A stretch of 64,000 nt of DNA. Origin: Stropharia rugosoannulata (taxonomy: Eukaryota; Basidiomycota; Agaricomycetes; Agaricales; Strophariaceae). The position numbers and the translations under genes are program-made. The notes under the pieces were generated by a model. That model had not been told where the DNA came from. It was given only the letters and a program-made list of their open reading frames with translations, and made no database searches. Numbering within the stretch: position 1 is the stretch's first letter; every line of letters starts with the position of its first letter. The stretch lies in the NCBI GenBank assembly GCA_028532985.1, contig JANCIK010000007.1, forward strand, positions 1,736,001 through 1,800,000, written 5' to 3'. Positions 35,198-46,680 of this stretch are shown in pieces.

Positions 35198-36790
35198 TTA
35201 CAGAAAATGAACATCTCGATCTTTATATGCATACAAAAATAACAATATCCCGCATGCAAAAAATAGAAAGGTGAGAAACATCATGGTAAGGATGTGGGGC
35301 TTCCCACTTCTCTGCTGCTCTAGTTCCTCATTTTCCGAACTAAGCGAAGCAGTAGAGTGATCGGGAACATCTGGTAGAATGCAAGTAGCGGGGCATAATT
35401 AAAAAGAAATGTAGCCTTATTGATTGACTAGTGACTGACCATCGACGGAAGAATAATCGCCTTTCCAGATAACCGCCCTTCCATTCAAGGAGGATGCCGT
35501 CACAATTATGTAGTTCTTATCTGCATCATTGCCATAGAACTTGCATTTCAGCGTCAGATAGTACTGCTCATACCACGAACAAGTTATACACGTACAGATA
35601 GGTGATCAACCACAGGGTCAAGTGCATTTACTGGTCTAGGAGCTTTCCTGCTGAGAGGCCACCGAAGACTATGCACACAATCATCCTTTCTTCTCGGCGC
35701 TGAAACCCACAACGTTTGAATACTGGCCTTAGTCTTTGAGTCCAGAATCTCGGCGCACCCTCGGCCGCCAATGAGAATAGCATGCTCTCCGTGAATGAAA
35801 ATAGAGCTTGCAGATATATCTTGCTTAGATGGTGATATAGGGCGCGATAAACCTGTTTTTATATCACAGGTCTGGATTTTTCCCAGGTCTGATATTACCA
35901 GAAAGGAGGTCCCACTACTCGAGAGTGATCCACTGACCCTAATAAAATAGAGGAGGAGGTGAGTAGTAGTATCTGGTATCTTCGCAAGCTTAATGCATAC
36001 TTACAGTGGACCAGGTATGTTGAACAGCCTCTGCGTGGAGTACCTTTCTGTATTCCAGACTCTATCAGATAACATAGCAGAATGCATAGTAGCATATCAG
36101 TTTCACAAGCATCATAACGATTTAGTGTCTTACATGACCTGGTGCTCGTATATTACTAGTAACTCTTCTTTCTTGGTCGGCAGCCACGAGCTCAACAAAG
36201 GGCGCAGGTCTTTTGGGTGCATGCCCTCGATATCTGGCAGACTATTCATCAATACCCAGTGCAACGTTTTATCTAGAAGGATGTGTATGATATATGGCAG
36301 GCGCTGTTTATGTTTACAATTCGCACCTGGTCTCTCTGCTTTATGCAATACAATCACTCGGCCTGTATTGTTCTGTAGCTCTTCTACTGCTGCAAGTCTG
36401 TCTCTGCTGCCACTGCAAGACAAATGACATATAGGATATCTTGAAGCCCGGAAGCCCGAAATATCAATCATCTTAGTAAGTAATATATTAGTTGCCATTG
36501 AGTCGAGTAAAATAGATGCTTACATCGGCGCTGGGCTTAATAACAAAGGAAAGTATGGAGCCATTGCGTAGGCTTGCAACAAAAGACAGATTGCTAATCC
36601 ATACCAAGCTAGAGGTATCAATGGCCCGTAGAAATGGTCTCATAGGTTTTCCAACAGCGACCGCCCATACGACGATACATTTATTGGTTGCAATGGCGAG
36701 GTAATCTCCATCTGCAGAGAAACTGGTGCATGTTATTCTGCTTTGGGAATTTGTACTAACATCGATGAGAGGCTTATAATGGAATGTCAT
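35198..36790 (-). CDS. WD40 beta-propeller protein with C-terminal membrane anchor, 425 aa
   Basis: Six exons from the start: 36790-36524, 36471-36134, 36061-36005, 35938-35596, 35539-35440 and 35370-35198. The introns are 52, 72, 66, 56 and 69 nt and all phases fit. WD-type strands are visible: ITCTSFSADGDYLAIATN..IVVWAV, LAAVEELQNNTGRVIVLH, KKEELLVIYEHQVIVWNTE, ASSIFIHGEHAILIGGRG and NYIIVTASSLNGRAVIWKG. The last exon encodes a hydrophobic stretch (MMFLTFLFFACGILLFLYAY) followed by a few residues, so this is a tail anchor. It resembles an expanded Agaricomycete WD40 family of unknown role. Sec12/PREB has a similar layout, but I see no specific match. An upstream in-frame ATG at 36871 would add a hydrophobic leader and is judged less likely. 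Confidence 0.75.
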
Positions 36791-37199
36791 GGTATACAAG
36801 ATGGGGAGAAAATGAATAAGAATAATAAGAGAAGGAAAGCTCAGTTCCTTTGAATTTCGCTTCGTTAACATGTTCCACTGGCGTGTACTGGTGATAAGAT
36901 TAGATGGTCCTCCACGGACGACTGAATTTTCCTTTTTTGTCCTTGCTCAGACATCTGTTATCCACTTCCTGTATTCACTTGACGTTGACCACTACACCAG
37001 ACCACCTTGACATGTCAATAACTACATAATTCCATGATCTTTTGATTCATTGTGAATGGAGATTTTTATTTTTATTTTTATTTTTTAATTGTTGTTTATT
37101 GTCTATGGAACACTACGTTATTATAGACATTGACTATTGTAATTTAGGTACTTTATGGTATGGCTGGGTCTGCTCGATCTTATCCCGGGGTTTATAACC
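36791..37199. other. Intergenic; AT-rich tract
   Basis: This is the upstream flank of the WD40 gene. A T-rich run built of TTTTTA words lies at 37061-37090. No gene seen. Confidence 0.4.
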
Positions 37200-38551
37200 G
37201 GTCATTGTATATGTTGGCAGCGATCGAGAATTGGAATTCAAACAAAGTCGTGTTTATGCTGACGCAGAAAGTTTCGAGTGGACTGGTGGATGGACAGCGA
37301 TTTTCGAAGATTTGGATATCTGTCTGCGTAGTTCTGTCTGCGATGACGTACATATATCTTCCCGGCCGATCCGGGGCTCCCGGGAAGGTAGGTACAGTTA
37401 AATTTGAGCTGTCGATAATGGGAGGGGCTAGTGCTTGATGTATAATTACAACATAAATAGAGCGACAGACTGTTCACTACCAGTGTGATGAGGAACCAGC
37501 ATACGAAAACCGAGCTGACAGTGAAGCGAGCAGGATCGAGAGGCCGACGAGTCCTAGTGACGAGCCAATACCGAGGATGGTACGATCTTGGACACGGCAC
37601 GCAATATACCAGATGTTCAAGAAAAGGAAGGGGAAAAAAGACAACGCTTCCGAGGACGATAAAGTTTCTAGCGTTATATCCTAGTTCCATGACAGTAAAC
37701 ACGGGGATGTTGGGCTGCCAGCTGCTAGTTGGCGGGACACTTGGAATGAGCCTGCCCTGGCGAATTGAGGTCAGTCAATTTAACGTTTTCTCTTGCTGCT
37801 AAGGTGATGTTGGGTCTGGGTAGGACGTCGGTGAAAGTAAGGGTACTCAGACCCAAGAATAGAGCCCGAAGACCGGCCATGATCCACCCTGGGCTTGTGA
37901 TGCCGTTGAAAACCTTGTTGTCTAATCCAATTTTGAAGAGTAGCCCTGCAAAGAGGGGCCCCGCTGAGAAACCAAAAGCCTGTCCAATAACGAGCATGCT
38001 TGCTAAAGTTGTTCTTCTGCGTACACCGAAAATTTGTTACCGCTTGCTAACATGAAGCCAATGAATCCTATGCGGCCAATGAGAAACATATACAGCCAGT
38101 GCGACTTAGCCTCAATTTGAATTCAGCAAGACGTATGAGGGAGAGGCTTACTGAGAGCATACCTTTATCTATCCTCGTCGTGAAAATCAGCGCAAAAATG
38201 TCGTCGGAATACCAATTGTCAGCCCTGAGAAGGTGGCCATTCCTCCTAGGACTTCTGCATACACATACAATAATGAAAAAAGAAAGTTGTAAGCCGAAAG
38301 CTGAGCACATGATTCCGATAATATAGGGTAAATAGGAATACTTGAAATAGGGCATTTCCACCAATGTACATAAATAACGACGTGCGACTTGGGAGCTTGA
38401 ATTTTGCGTTTTCGTTGATTTCGCCATCATTCCTCACAAGCTCCACCAGTTGGAAAGAATTGTCCTTCTCCTTATGCTCAAAACCAATTTTCCTGGACGA
38501 AACTGCCTCGGCTACGTTGAACAATGAAAGTACAATTTGCCCTAGTCCCAT
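37200..38551 (-). pseudogene. MFS transporter pseudogene (SPX/MFSD8-like group)
   Basis: In order from 38551: a polar N-terminus, RTSLFMYIGGNALFQ, LSFFIIV, YAEVLGGMATFSGLTIGIPT and, one frame over, IFALIFTTRIDKG. Then LYMFLIGRIGFIGFM, RRTTLASMLVIGQAFGFSAG, LFAGLLFKIGLDNKVFNGITSPGWIM and NIPVFTVMELGYNARNFIVL. A shifted frame follows with QDRTILGIGSSLGLVGLSIL, then VFVCWFLITLVV. These are membrane helices and loops of the major facilitator family that includes SPX-MFS proteins; RRTT...QA.GF..GP...GLL.KIG is the best marker. Frameshifts occur at least after IGIPT and in the C-terminal helices, so it cannot make a full protein. A Tc1/mariner copy sits 17 bp upstream of its ATG. Confidence 0.7.
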
Positions 38552-38568
38552 GACGGGCTCGATTGGTA

Positions 38569-38786
38569 CAGTGGCTCAAAAAACTGTCCCAATGTTTGGG
38601 ACATTTGGACATATCAGTTAATAGCGGAACAACCAGATTACGTAAGGACTTGAAATTTCACACATAGGTAGCTGGACATGTGACCTATCCAAAACAAGTA
38701 GTATCACGTGATTTGAAGAAAAAGTTGCGTCACAATAAAATAAATAAAATAATGAAGCATTGGGACAGTTTTTTGACCCCCTATTT
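38569..38786 (+). repeat. Left 218-bp terminal inverted repeat
   Basis: The outer end carries ...GGCTCAAAAAACTGTCCCA. The inner end carries the same motif in the opposite direction (TGGGACAGTTTTTTGACCCC). Each terminal repeat is therefore itself bounded by an inverted motif, probably two transposase-binding sites. Confidence 0.85.
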
Positions 38787-38795
38787 ACTAACTAC

Positions 38796-39815
38796 TTAGT
38801 ACTTAGTATGTCCCCCTTTGGCCTTGATAACAGCTTCAATCCTCCTTGGCATGCTACTAATGAGATTTTGACATACTTCTGCTGGAATTTTGTTCCATTC
38901 TGCAGCCAATCTGTCCCACAATTCATGTACTCCTCTAGGTGGTGTTGGATATTCATTAAGTTTGAGTTTGATATGGTTCCATAGGTGTTCAATGGGATTG
39001 AGGTCAGGAGATTGAGCAGGCCACCCAAGAACATTGATATTGTTGTCTTCAAACCATTTTGTGGCCTTTTTTGAGGTATGCTTTGGGTCATTGTCTTGTT
39101 GGAAAATCCGCTCCTCTTCTGGTATGTCAAGTATGTCGAAGCTTTCCTGTAGGGCATCCTCCAGAATGTCACAATACTGTTGAGAATCCATGATACCTTC
39201 AACTTCCACAAGTTTTCCCACACCATTCCAACCCATACAGCCCCATACCATCAAGTTATTGCCACCACCATGCTTTACTGTAGGGATTGTTGTTCTGTCA
39301 GAGATGCCTTCACCTCGTGGTTTCCAAGTATACACCTTCCCATCTGAGCCAATCCTATTGACCTTGGTCTCATCTGACCAGAGTATCCTTTTCCAGTCTT
39401 CCACTGTCCAGTTTCGATGGTATAAAGCAAATTTCAGGCGTCTTTGCCGGTGGATCTTCTTGAGTAGGGGGCGTTTGGCTTTGACAACAGACCTGAAATC
39501 ATTCTTTTTGAGAACATTTCTGACTGTTTGTGCAGAGACAGGTGAAGGAATGATATCATTGATGTATTTGGCAGCCTGAACAGCATTGTCAAGCTTTCCA
39601 GAAGTGATTTGTTGGAGGATAGTTCTGTGATGTCTAAAGGAGAGTTTGGGAGGACGGCCACCTTTGTTGTTTTCCTTGTCCAAATCCAGCTCCTTTTTGA
39701 TTCTTCCAATAGTAGACTTGCCCAGACCAGTTTTGGACTGAATTTGACGGACAGAATATCCATCTTGAAGAAAAGAAATAATAGAAGAGTGTTGAGAAAG
39801 GCTAATTGGCTTCAT
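38796..39815 (-). CDS. Tc1/mariner transposase, DD34E, 339 aa, intact
   Basis: This protein cuts and re-inserts the element at TA sites. The N-terminus has paired helix-turn-helix segments (SSIISFLQDGYSVRQIQSKTG and a second at about residues 60-115) linked by a GGRPP motif at residue 52, like the GRPR box. The catalytic triad is visible: D148 in WSDETK, D241 in FQQDNDPKHTSK and E276 in SPDLNPIEHLW, with exactly 34 residues between the last two. A length of 339 aa is normal for Tc1 transposases. It has no intron, and the ATG at 39815 lies 142 bp inside the right terminal repeat. A near-identical copy at 60949 carries a stop at codon 134. Confidence 0.95.
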   Translation of the reverse strand: MKPISLSQHSSIISFLQDGYSVRQIQSKTGLGKSTIGRIKKELDLDKENNKGGRPPKLSFRHHRTILQQITSGKLDNAVQAAKYINDIIPSPVSAQTVRNVLKKNDFRSVVKAKRPLLKKIHRQRRLKFALYHRNWTVEDWKRILWSDETKVNRIGSDGKVYTWKPRGEGISDRTTIPTVKHGGGNNLMVWGCMGWNGVGKLVEVEGIMDSQQYCDILEDALQESFDILDIPEEERIFQQDNDPKHTSKKATKWFEDNNINVLGWPAQSPDLNPIEHLWNHIKLKLNEYPTPPRGVHELWDRLAAEWNKIPAEVCQNLISSMPRRIEAVIKAKGGHTKY

Positions 39816-39957
39816 GAGGTAGTGGTAAGAGATTAAGATGGTTGAAGTTGAAATTCAACATTATGAACATTGTCACATGACATCACATGACATTGTTTAA
39901 TATTCTCACGGAGTACTGCCACCCATTTGCCCTGCTACATAGAGGATTAAGCAAAGC

Positions 39958-40175
39958 AAATAGGGGGTCAAAAAACTGTCCCAATGCTTCATTATTTCAT
40001 TTATTTTATTGTGACGCAACTTTTTCTTCAAATCACGTGATACTACTTGTTTTGGATAGGTCACATGTCCAGCTACCTATGTGTGAAATTTCAAGTCCTT
40101 ACGTAATCTGGTTGTTCCGCTATTAACTGATATGTCCAAATGTCCCAAACATTGGGACAGTTTTTTGAGCCACTG
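39958..40175 (-). repeat. Right 218-bp terminal inverted repeat
   Basis: An almost perfect inverse of 38569-38786, over the same length. It lies upstream of the transposase gene and must contain its promoter. Confidence 0.85.
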
Positions 40176-40177
40176 TA

Positions 40178-41651
40178 AGTGTGGCTTCTAGCTGTATCAC
40201 TCTGGTTGTGGGCGGGACTGGAAGGTGAACATGACGGTCAAGTTAGACTATATCCTGGGGACGCAAGTGAGTAAGCAGGTGCAATGAAATCGCATTAGTA
40301 TGAGTGGCATCACATAATATATAAACCACCTACATGTGGGCGAGTATGCCGACGGCGTGGGCGCTACAAAGAGAAGTCAGTTCTGGGCTAAAATTTAACT
40401 TGTTAAAACGTACAATATTTTGGTGAGGATGGCGAGGCCATGGGAGAAGTTGGCGAATACTATGGAGACAAAGGCGACATGTGCGCGGGGGCTGTAATAA
40501 ATTGTAACGTTAGTCCGAGAAAGAAGATATAAATGGGAGAAGACATACAAGCTGGTTGAAAAGATAGGAAGAAAGAAGAAAGAAAAAAGGCATTAACAAA
40601 TGAAATTAAACGTGAACGAATACTTACAACGCGGAGAGGCGGGGCTGAACGGGGGATGTGTGGTTGAACGGCAGAGACTGTGGGCTGTATCGAGGCGACG
40701 TGGGCGAGAACAATGGAGAGGTAGGTGAATATCTCGGACTCGTTAGCGAATATCCAGGTGATGTAAGGTTGAGTGCAGAGGATGTGGGAGAGTAGGTAGG
40801 AGATGTCGGCCCTCTGCGATCGTAGAAGGGCGACGTTGCATACAGTGGAGTACCGAAAGGCGACGCCCCGCCGCTGAAGGGGGACTGTGGCACGAAATGC
40901 ATACATTCCAATATCACCGAGTTTGGCAAGCTCGGACTGTAAACCTCCCCCAGGGGAAATACCACCAGCTCCGCGAGGTGACTAACGATAACTAAGGAAC
41001 TCGAAATTCGTCGTGTTATCACCCTCGTTGGAAGCGAGAGGAGAGAATGAAGCAGAGCCACCCTTGAAGGGCCCCGTCCTGTTGCCACATCGATGAATGC
41101 GTGTCGTACAGTGACATCGCCACTTATGCTGGTGTCATTCCGCCATCTATCTGCGCCGCAACCATAGATTGCACTGGCAAATGGTCGACGATAGCGTCCT
41201 TCAGTATGTCAATGTCGAGCGCTACTTCGAATGAACCTGTACCCATGGGAGCCATCTGTCTGAACATAATGTTTTCAGCAATACCGTAGCAGTCATCCTT
41301 CTCGCCGACAGCTGCAGCCTCCATCAAAATTCTCTTCGAACGAACATCTCATATTAGGGGCTCCAGTGTCTGCACGATGATACCATGACGAGTAATGGCC
41401 ATTAACGTTCCGCGATGGGTCATGAGGTCGCATAGTAATGCAAGATGGCTGTAATTGACGTAGGAACCGTCGAACTCGATGAACCCGCGCAATTCCTTCA
41501 AGATTGCTGCATGCACTGCTTCAATACCAAGGACGTTGAAATTTTCGACGTAGCTGTTCGAATACAGCCTCCTGAAATCGACGCCATCGATGTACATAAC
41601 AAGGATCCTTGAGAATTGAGAAATGAAACAAGGACAGGCGGGTATAATCAA
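40178..41651 (-). pseudogene. RNA polymerase II largest subunit (RPB1) C-terminal fragment, pseudogene
   Basis: From 41651 the minus strand reads [60 protein letters not shown]. After a frameshift come ADTGAP and MRCSFEE, and then [32 protein letters not shown] and DGGMTP. These belong to the late domains of RPB1. Next comes a heptad region with YSPTSP-like units ([29 protein letters not shown]). It continues past a stop in a further piece (YSPTSPMASPSSPKY near 40440-40490) and in scraps at 40200-40360. RPB1 carries out mRNA synthesis and its heptads recruit processing factors. This fragment lacks the front three quarters and has several frameshifts and stops. It must be an extra decayed copy, since the true gene is essential. 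Confidence 0.85.
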
Positions 41652-42925
41652 TCTTCGTCCATAGCATCGTCGGCAGTGATTGCTGAATTAGCTACCTTGC
41701 TCCGTACAAGGTCAGGGGTATCCCCATGATCGACATAGCAACCTAAGAAGGTATTTAAGATGTATTCATGCCGGAGTAACCTGTCAGCACTTTATACGTA
41801 TAGCTATCAGCGTAGGGAACACCGGATTTGAAGCTAGACGTTTCGACCCTAGGTAATTTTTTCAACTCACGGACCCCCTTGCTCCGGATGCCTTCGGTGT
41901 ATCTTTCTGTTGGTCCATTCATGAATGAGATAATTTTGGTAACAATCTCTTCCCGATATTCGGTCTCGGGTGGAGATCCAGATCCATTATCGACAGGTTC
42001 CTGAGCACTATCCGACGTCTCCAGAAGAGTTGTCGATGTTTGGGACGTTGAAGGAATAGAAACTGCAGGTATGAGTATAGGTGTTGGGGCCACAGCTAGT
42101 GTTGGGCCATTTGGTGCATCTGTTGTGCTGCAAGGGCTGCTGAAGTTACATAATTTTCAGATGCTATTGGCGTGGCTTGCGTTTCTACGACAGTTAGCTC
42201 TGTTGGAACAGTGGTTATGGTCGGATTCACCGGAACGGTAGAAGTTACTGTAGAGCCTGCAGTAGGTGGGGTGGTGATAGAAGTTTCAGGCATCGGGATT
42301 GCTCCAGGGTAGTCGAAGCTGTAGATGTCGACGCAATCGCCAGTGTAGCTGACATTGGTGCAATGGGTTTGAAATGACCAGTGAATAATATGATTGATGA
42401 TTAGGTACGGGCCAAGTTGAGAAGGGCAAAAGAGAGGGATGCATGTAATGAAGGTAAGACAGAAACGTTGTAGTTGAAGGTTGAGACGGAGTTGATTGTA
42501 CTGTACCTTGCTGAGACGTTGACCCAGAGGTCGATGCAGCCATGGAGACGGTCGGCGGTTGCACCTCCCGGATGGCTGTACATTGTAGGAGTAAACAGGC
42601 TACCGGGTGGCCCATGCATACCTCAGTAAGCCGTTGAAGAGGGACTAATAATAGAGACAGGCGGGACTGGCGGTGGAGGTGGAGGTGGGGGTGTAACAGC
42701 TTGTCCAGTCGGTACTTTCAAAATCAGAACCGAAAAGAAAACATCCTCTTCAACTAAGAAGAACACCCTGAATAAGTGAGACGGAACAACATCGTCAGAC
42801 CGCATTTGGAAGCCCTGGGAATGACCAGTTTTTCCTCCCCCCGTCTCACACATGTGATCTAGCGCGGAGCTTGCCTTATGTAAATGGAATCCCGCGCATG
42901 CAAGTACATAACACTTTTTAAACAA
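41652..42925 (-). other. Pro/Ser/Thr-rich coding-looking relic, unrecognised
   Basis: Minus-strand pieces include a polyproline run (TPPPPPPPPVPPVSIISPSS, 42660-42710), a Thr-rich segment (42096-42293) and a more ordinary segment with EYREEIVTKIISFMNGPTE (41755-42000). A frame ending TADDAMDED follows at about 41660-41760. They share an orientation but lie in different frames, and no clean splice chain was found. A low-complexity nuclear protein gone to decay is possible. It is not part of RPB1 as far as I can tell. Confidence 0.3.
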
Positions 42926-43417
42926 GCTTAATAAAGATTACTTGGTGTAATGGTATTGACGTTTCCATCGTCAGGAAATAGTGTGTAAGTAGACCTTAGT
43001 TTGATTTTCGTGTAACGCCTATTTTTTGTCCTGTCAACCCAGGAGTCTGACTCCCAGAGGTCAAGTTAGATTGAGTGATGAATCTCTTATGATTTTTTCA
43101 AGTAGCCTACTATTGGGCGGCCTACAGGGGATGGGCTTGTGTTAACACAGTGTGTTTAATACAATTTTAATAACATAAGTATATTCATCGTTCCTGGTAC
43201 TTATCATTTATGCGTGGTATCCCCCTATGACAGGCTTTTCAGTTTTTGTTCTTTTTATGCTTCCCTCTTGCACACTGAATACACAGTGCATAGTAACCTC
43301 TCAAATGTCGTGGTCTTGAATCATCGCACACTGCACATCAGGGAATTTCCTTACTTAGAACACGGCTGGATGACGACCGGCATTTGCCAGTGGATCACGT
43401 GTGTGAGACGGGGGGAG
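42834..43417. repeat. About 26-bp inverted repeat pair
   Basis: CCTCCCCCCGTCTCACACATG (42834-42854, continuing to 42860) is nearly the reverse complement of 43392-43417 (GGATCACGTGTGTGAGACGG and on). The spacer of about 530 bp is non-coding. No target duplication was identified. Confidence 0.4.
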
Positions 43418-45489
43418 AGCTAAGACCGTTCGGTACAGCAGGAAATCGGTACGTTTCATCTAATGTATCTTTGCTTTCCTCATCATCGTTCAAAGTACGG
43501 AGGCAGCTCTGGCAGAGATGGCATTGGAAGATTTGCGTTTGCAACATTGCATGCTTGTGCTCACCGTCTACTAGGTTGATGGAGCATCTGGACTCTCTTG
43601 CAGGCTCTATTGCATATAAGCATATGCTCGGCCCAGGAGTGGATACTCTTGGACAGATACCGGAAACAGGTTTCTACATCGTCACAGTATCAGTTGATCG
43701 GTGCGTTGATCTATATGGTGCACGTACGTTATCGGCTTGAGATAGAGTTCGGCCTCGATATGCTCGCACTGCCCGCGACCTTAGATTCAGCGGCCATGTT
43801 ATCTACACAGGAAAAAACTCTACAGAGGTGGCCGTCAAAATGGAATTAGTTGGCATGGGCCAACCAGATGAAACAGTTTTAAAAGGTGTAGTAATTCTAC
43901 TCAATTCTGCCGAAGTTTATCATTAATTTGCGACGCAAGATCGCTTTTCGATTCGAATCAGGCAAGCATGCCCTCTAGCCATCGATAATACCCCAGAGGA
44001 ATGCAGTCTGTATGCCCTTGGGGAACGCAAGCTACCGAGATAAACCATTTTACGTTGAACGATCAACAGCCGAACCAGAAATCCGGGGGCGTCGCAAGGC
44101 TGTCGCACTCCGTTCATTATCCAAAGTCCCCCAAAGCTCGAAAGAGGCTGCGGAATTGCACACATTCTTCCTGAAACACAATTAAGGAAGCACAACTAGG
44201 AAGACGAGGCGGTTTCTGGAGAAGACCGTGTTGGCTCTATCCGTGTACACGACTGCATCGCAGGATTATTCTACCCTGGTGGTACGTTTCGAGCTATAAT
44301 CAATTTCCTTGTGCTCATCAGTCTGTGCAGAATGTTGGTGTCAAAGCAAACTTGGGCAGATGACGAATGAACATAGGTTTACGTGGTGCCAGGAACATGG
44401 GTCCGCGAGTCCGAACCTGCGACGGGTGGTCCCTAAGACGTATAAAGGTGCGGTTTGTGTTACACACCGTGCTGGACTGCAAAGGTATTTATCGCGTCTC
44501 TAATTGCCGTCTTCATATTTACCGAAATCTGTCAGCTTTCACTACTCAGCAGACTCGTATGCTCGGCGAACTCGCCAACACCCTCTCTTTAATGCCATTA
44601 CCTGATCGCGGCCGCTCTGATGAATTTAGGCAAACGATCACCTCACCAACTCGACTCGGCCAACTGGTAAGGGAGTTCGGAGTTGACCCGCAGGTGGTAC
44701 AAGCTTTGACCGAGCGATTGACCAATCCTTGAGACGCTTCTCTTGTCGGTCCCTCTTCCACGTTACGACTTCTCATGACAAGATCCCCTGTGCTTCATGC
44801 CGCCCTTTACGTTCACCTCATTTCTATGCTTGCTACTCATTTTCCCCTGCTTTTCATTCTCGTGCGCCCAGGTTCAGTTCTTATTATTGCCCGATCGCTA
44901 TGCCCCTTGCAATTGCTGTCTTAACCACTCTCGCTTTCCTGCTGCTACCCACACCAAAATCATTCTGCTTATTATTGCTGTCGAAACCTTTCCCCCTCTT
45001 CTAATTGCCACCCCACGAAGATATCATCACGCTTTCTTTCCTTGAAGTCAAAACATCGTTTATAACCAAAAAGTATATTCTTTTTTTGTCGGCCCCTCTT
45101 TGCATTGCTACTAAGTACCTGCGCCTTCTATTCGCCACCACTACTTGCGCACGGCCCAGATGCAGCAGGAAACTTTCTATTAACGCCGTTCCACTGCACA
45201 GCTCTTTCATCAGGTCGACCATAACGTCAACAAAACACGGCTGAATCTGTTGTTCCAGCGCTTATAGTGATAGGCTAGGGCCTGTAAGTTATACATGAGC
45301 TCACGCAGGTTCACGCCTCAATCACGCCTGTTCACGCAACTCTCCGCAACTTAATAAAGGTACGCTTGCTCTGATAGGCTTTCACAGTGGTGTCTGAGAT
45401 GACTTTGCAGGCAACTATGTTACTCGCTAACTCTTTTCGACACATAGAGAGAGGTACCTGAAATGCTGGCCTAAGTCTATTAACAATCT
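43418..45489. other. No supported gene
   Basis: Frames at 43384-43740, 43923-44195 (minus), 44367-44732 and 44729-45244 are coding-like only in short parts; for example ELANTLSLMPLPDRG runs to a stop at 44730. None splices into a gene that I recognise. A short tandem of TTCACGC words lies at 45299-45345. Confidence 0.35.
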
Positions 45490-46680
45490 GTCCAAGCTGG
45501 TGACAAAATTTCCGCCAGAACTATTGTTGTTGGCAAGTATATCGGTTTGAATTTTATATCGGTTCGCTCTTAAAGATTCTCAGATCCTCGAACATCCACA
45601 TCCAATAGACCTATACCACCTTGTTCAGACGACGTGGCACTTTAGAAAGTTAGTTACTACTACTCAGTAACTTAGGCTCATCTCCAATATGGAATAATAG
45701 CTTCTTGGCACACCCCGATATTCCACGCTATTCTGACGATGTCTCAGCGCCGAAATGGGTTTCTTTATTTTTCGGGCCAGCTACTTGCAACGCCAGTTAC
45801 CCGATTCCTCTTGAACGCATACATTTTCTCATTTGTAGGTTCAGTCAACAGGATGGATCCAGTTCTAGATTGTTAATTTTTTTGGTCAGGAATTACTCTA
45901 CCCATCCGCGGTCCACATGTTATCTCCTATCGACGGCATCATTCGAAGATACCCTGTCGTCGAGGACGTTATCTGGCGTTTATTGCAGAAGACTTTTAGG
46001 ATAAAAGTTGGTGCGACGAACTGATGGCGCCACATCTCACGCATTACCCTCCTATCGGGGTACACCCTTTTGTAACGCACAGCAAAGTTGGACATCAGGC
46101 TCTTCAGGTGATCGCGGGTCTGCTCAGTCTAGAATTGAGTTTCGCCCAGATTGAGGATCTCGATTCAATGAACCGCCGTTTCTTCTGCAAAACTTGCGGG
46201 TTATATAGAAATGGTTCGGTTTACGGGCTTGACGCGATGAACTGGAGGGAATGTGTACGTACACTTTAAGATGTTCACCTGCGACGGTGCTAAACTTTTT
46301 ATCTCAAAAATTTCCGGAGTCGGCGCAATGCCCCCATCCGTCTTCGACGTTGCTTCTGATGAACTGACCAAGTCTATTCTACTCCTAGAGAAGCCGTGGT
46401 CATTTGATTGGGAGGATGCATGGTTTTGCTTACATTGCACATATTTTCCCCATAGACACTGCAAACGGTCAGAGGTAGTCACCCATGTTTGTGAAGTGTA
46501 AGTCTAATATAGCGGCTTTGACCAGTTTGTTAACACGCATCCAACTTTCCTCTCTAGGCACGATGTACGGAGGCCGGTGAGGGGGACTGATTTTCCTTAC
46601 GAACCCTGTCCCATGAAGAAACCGACAGCGAAATGCTTTTTGTTGGTCTGGCAGAAACATTAAACTACCGTTGTTTTGCG
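45490..46680 (+). pseudogene. F-box protein with Cys-rich C-terminal region, decayed
   Basis: Pieces in order: KFPPELLLLA, then HPIDLYHLVQTTWHFRK (F-box, about 45515-45660). After broken sequence come AHPDIPRYSDDVSAPKWVSLFFGPATC and, in a shifted frame, GIIRRYPVVEDVIWRLLQKTFRIK. Then FFCKTCG with MNWRECV, and in another frame SFDWEDAWFCLHCTYF, EVVTHVCEV and (after a GTAAGT...TAG intron) HDVRRPVRGTDFPYEPCP, stopping near 46672. This is the layout of a common Agaricomycete F-box family with paired Cys motifs. At least two frameshifts and several stops make it a likely pseudogene. One or two of these could be unrecognised introns. Confidence 0.6.

Larger units (their letters stand above)
38569..40175 (-). 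mobile_element. Tc1/mariner element, complete copy, 1,607 bp
   Basis: The element starts CAGTGGCTCAAAAAACTG and ends with its inverse, and TA flanks both sides (38567-38568 and 40176-40177), the standard target duplication of this superfamily. The terminal inverted repeats are 218 bp. One uninterrupted transposase gene fills most of the interior on the minus strand. The insertion lies between the MFS pseudogene and the RNA polymerase II pseudogene. All parts needed for transposition appear present, and many CpG sites remain, so it looks recent and may be active. Confidence 0.92.

Noticed and set aside
38792..39226. Overlapping minus-strand frame in the transposase (and its copy at 60945-61379)
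   Set aside because: A shadow frame of the transposase gene; it is open in both copies only because the copies are nearly identical.
40460..40906. Membrane-like minus-strand frame near 40,460-40,500, first read as part of the MFS gene
   Set aside because: The alternative frame gives YSPTSP-type heptads, so this DNA belongs to the RNA polymerase II tail pseudogene.
42286..42615. Possible Prp40-like N-terminus in the Pro/Ser/Thr-rich stretch
   Set aside because: Only low-complexity similarity; no WW or FF domain could be read.
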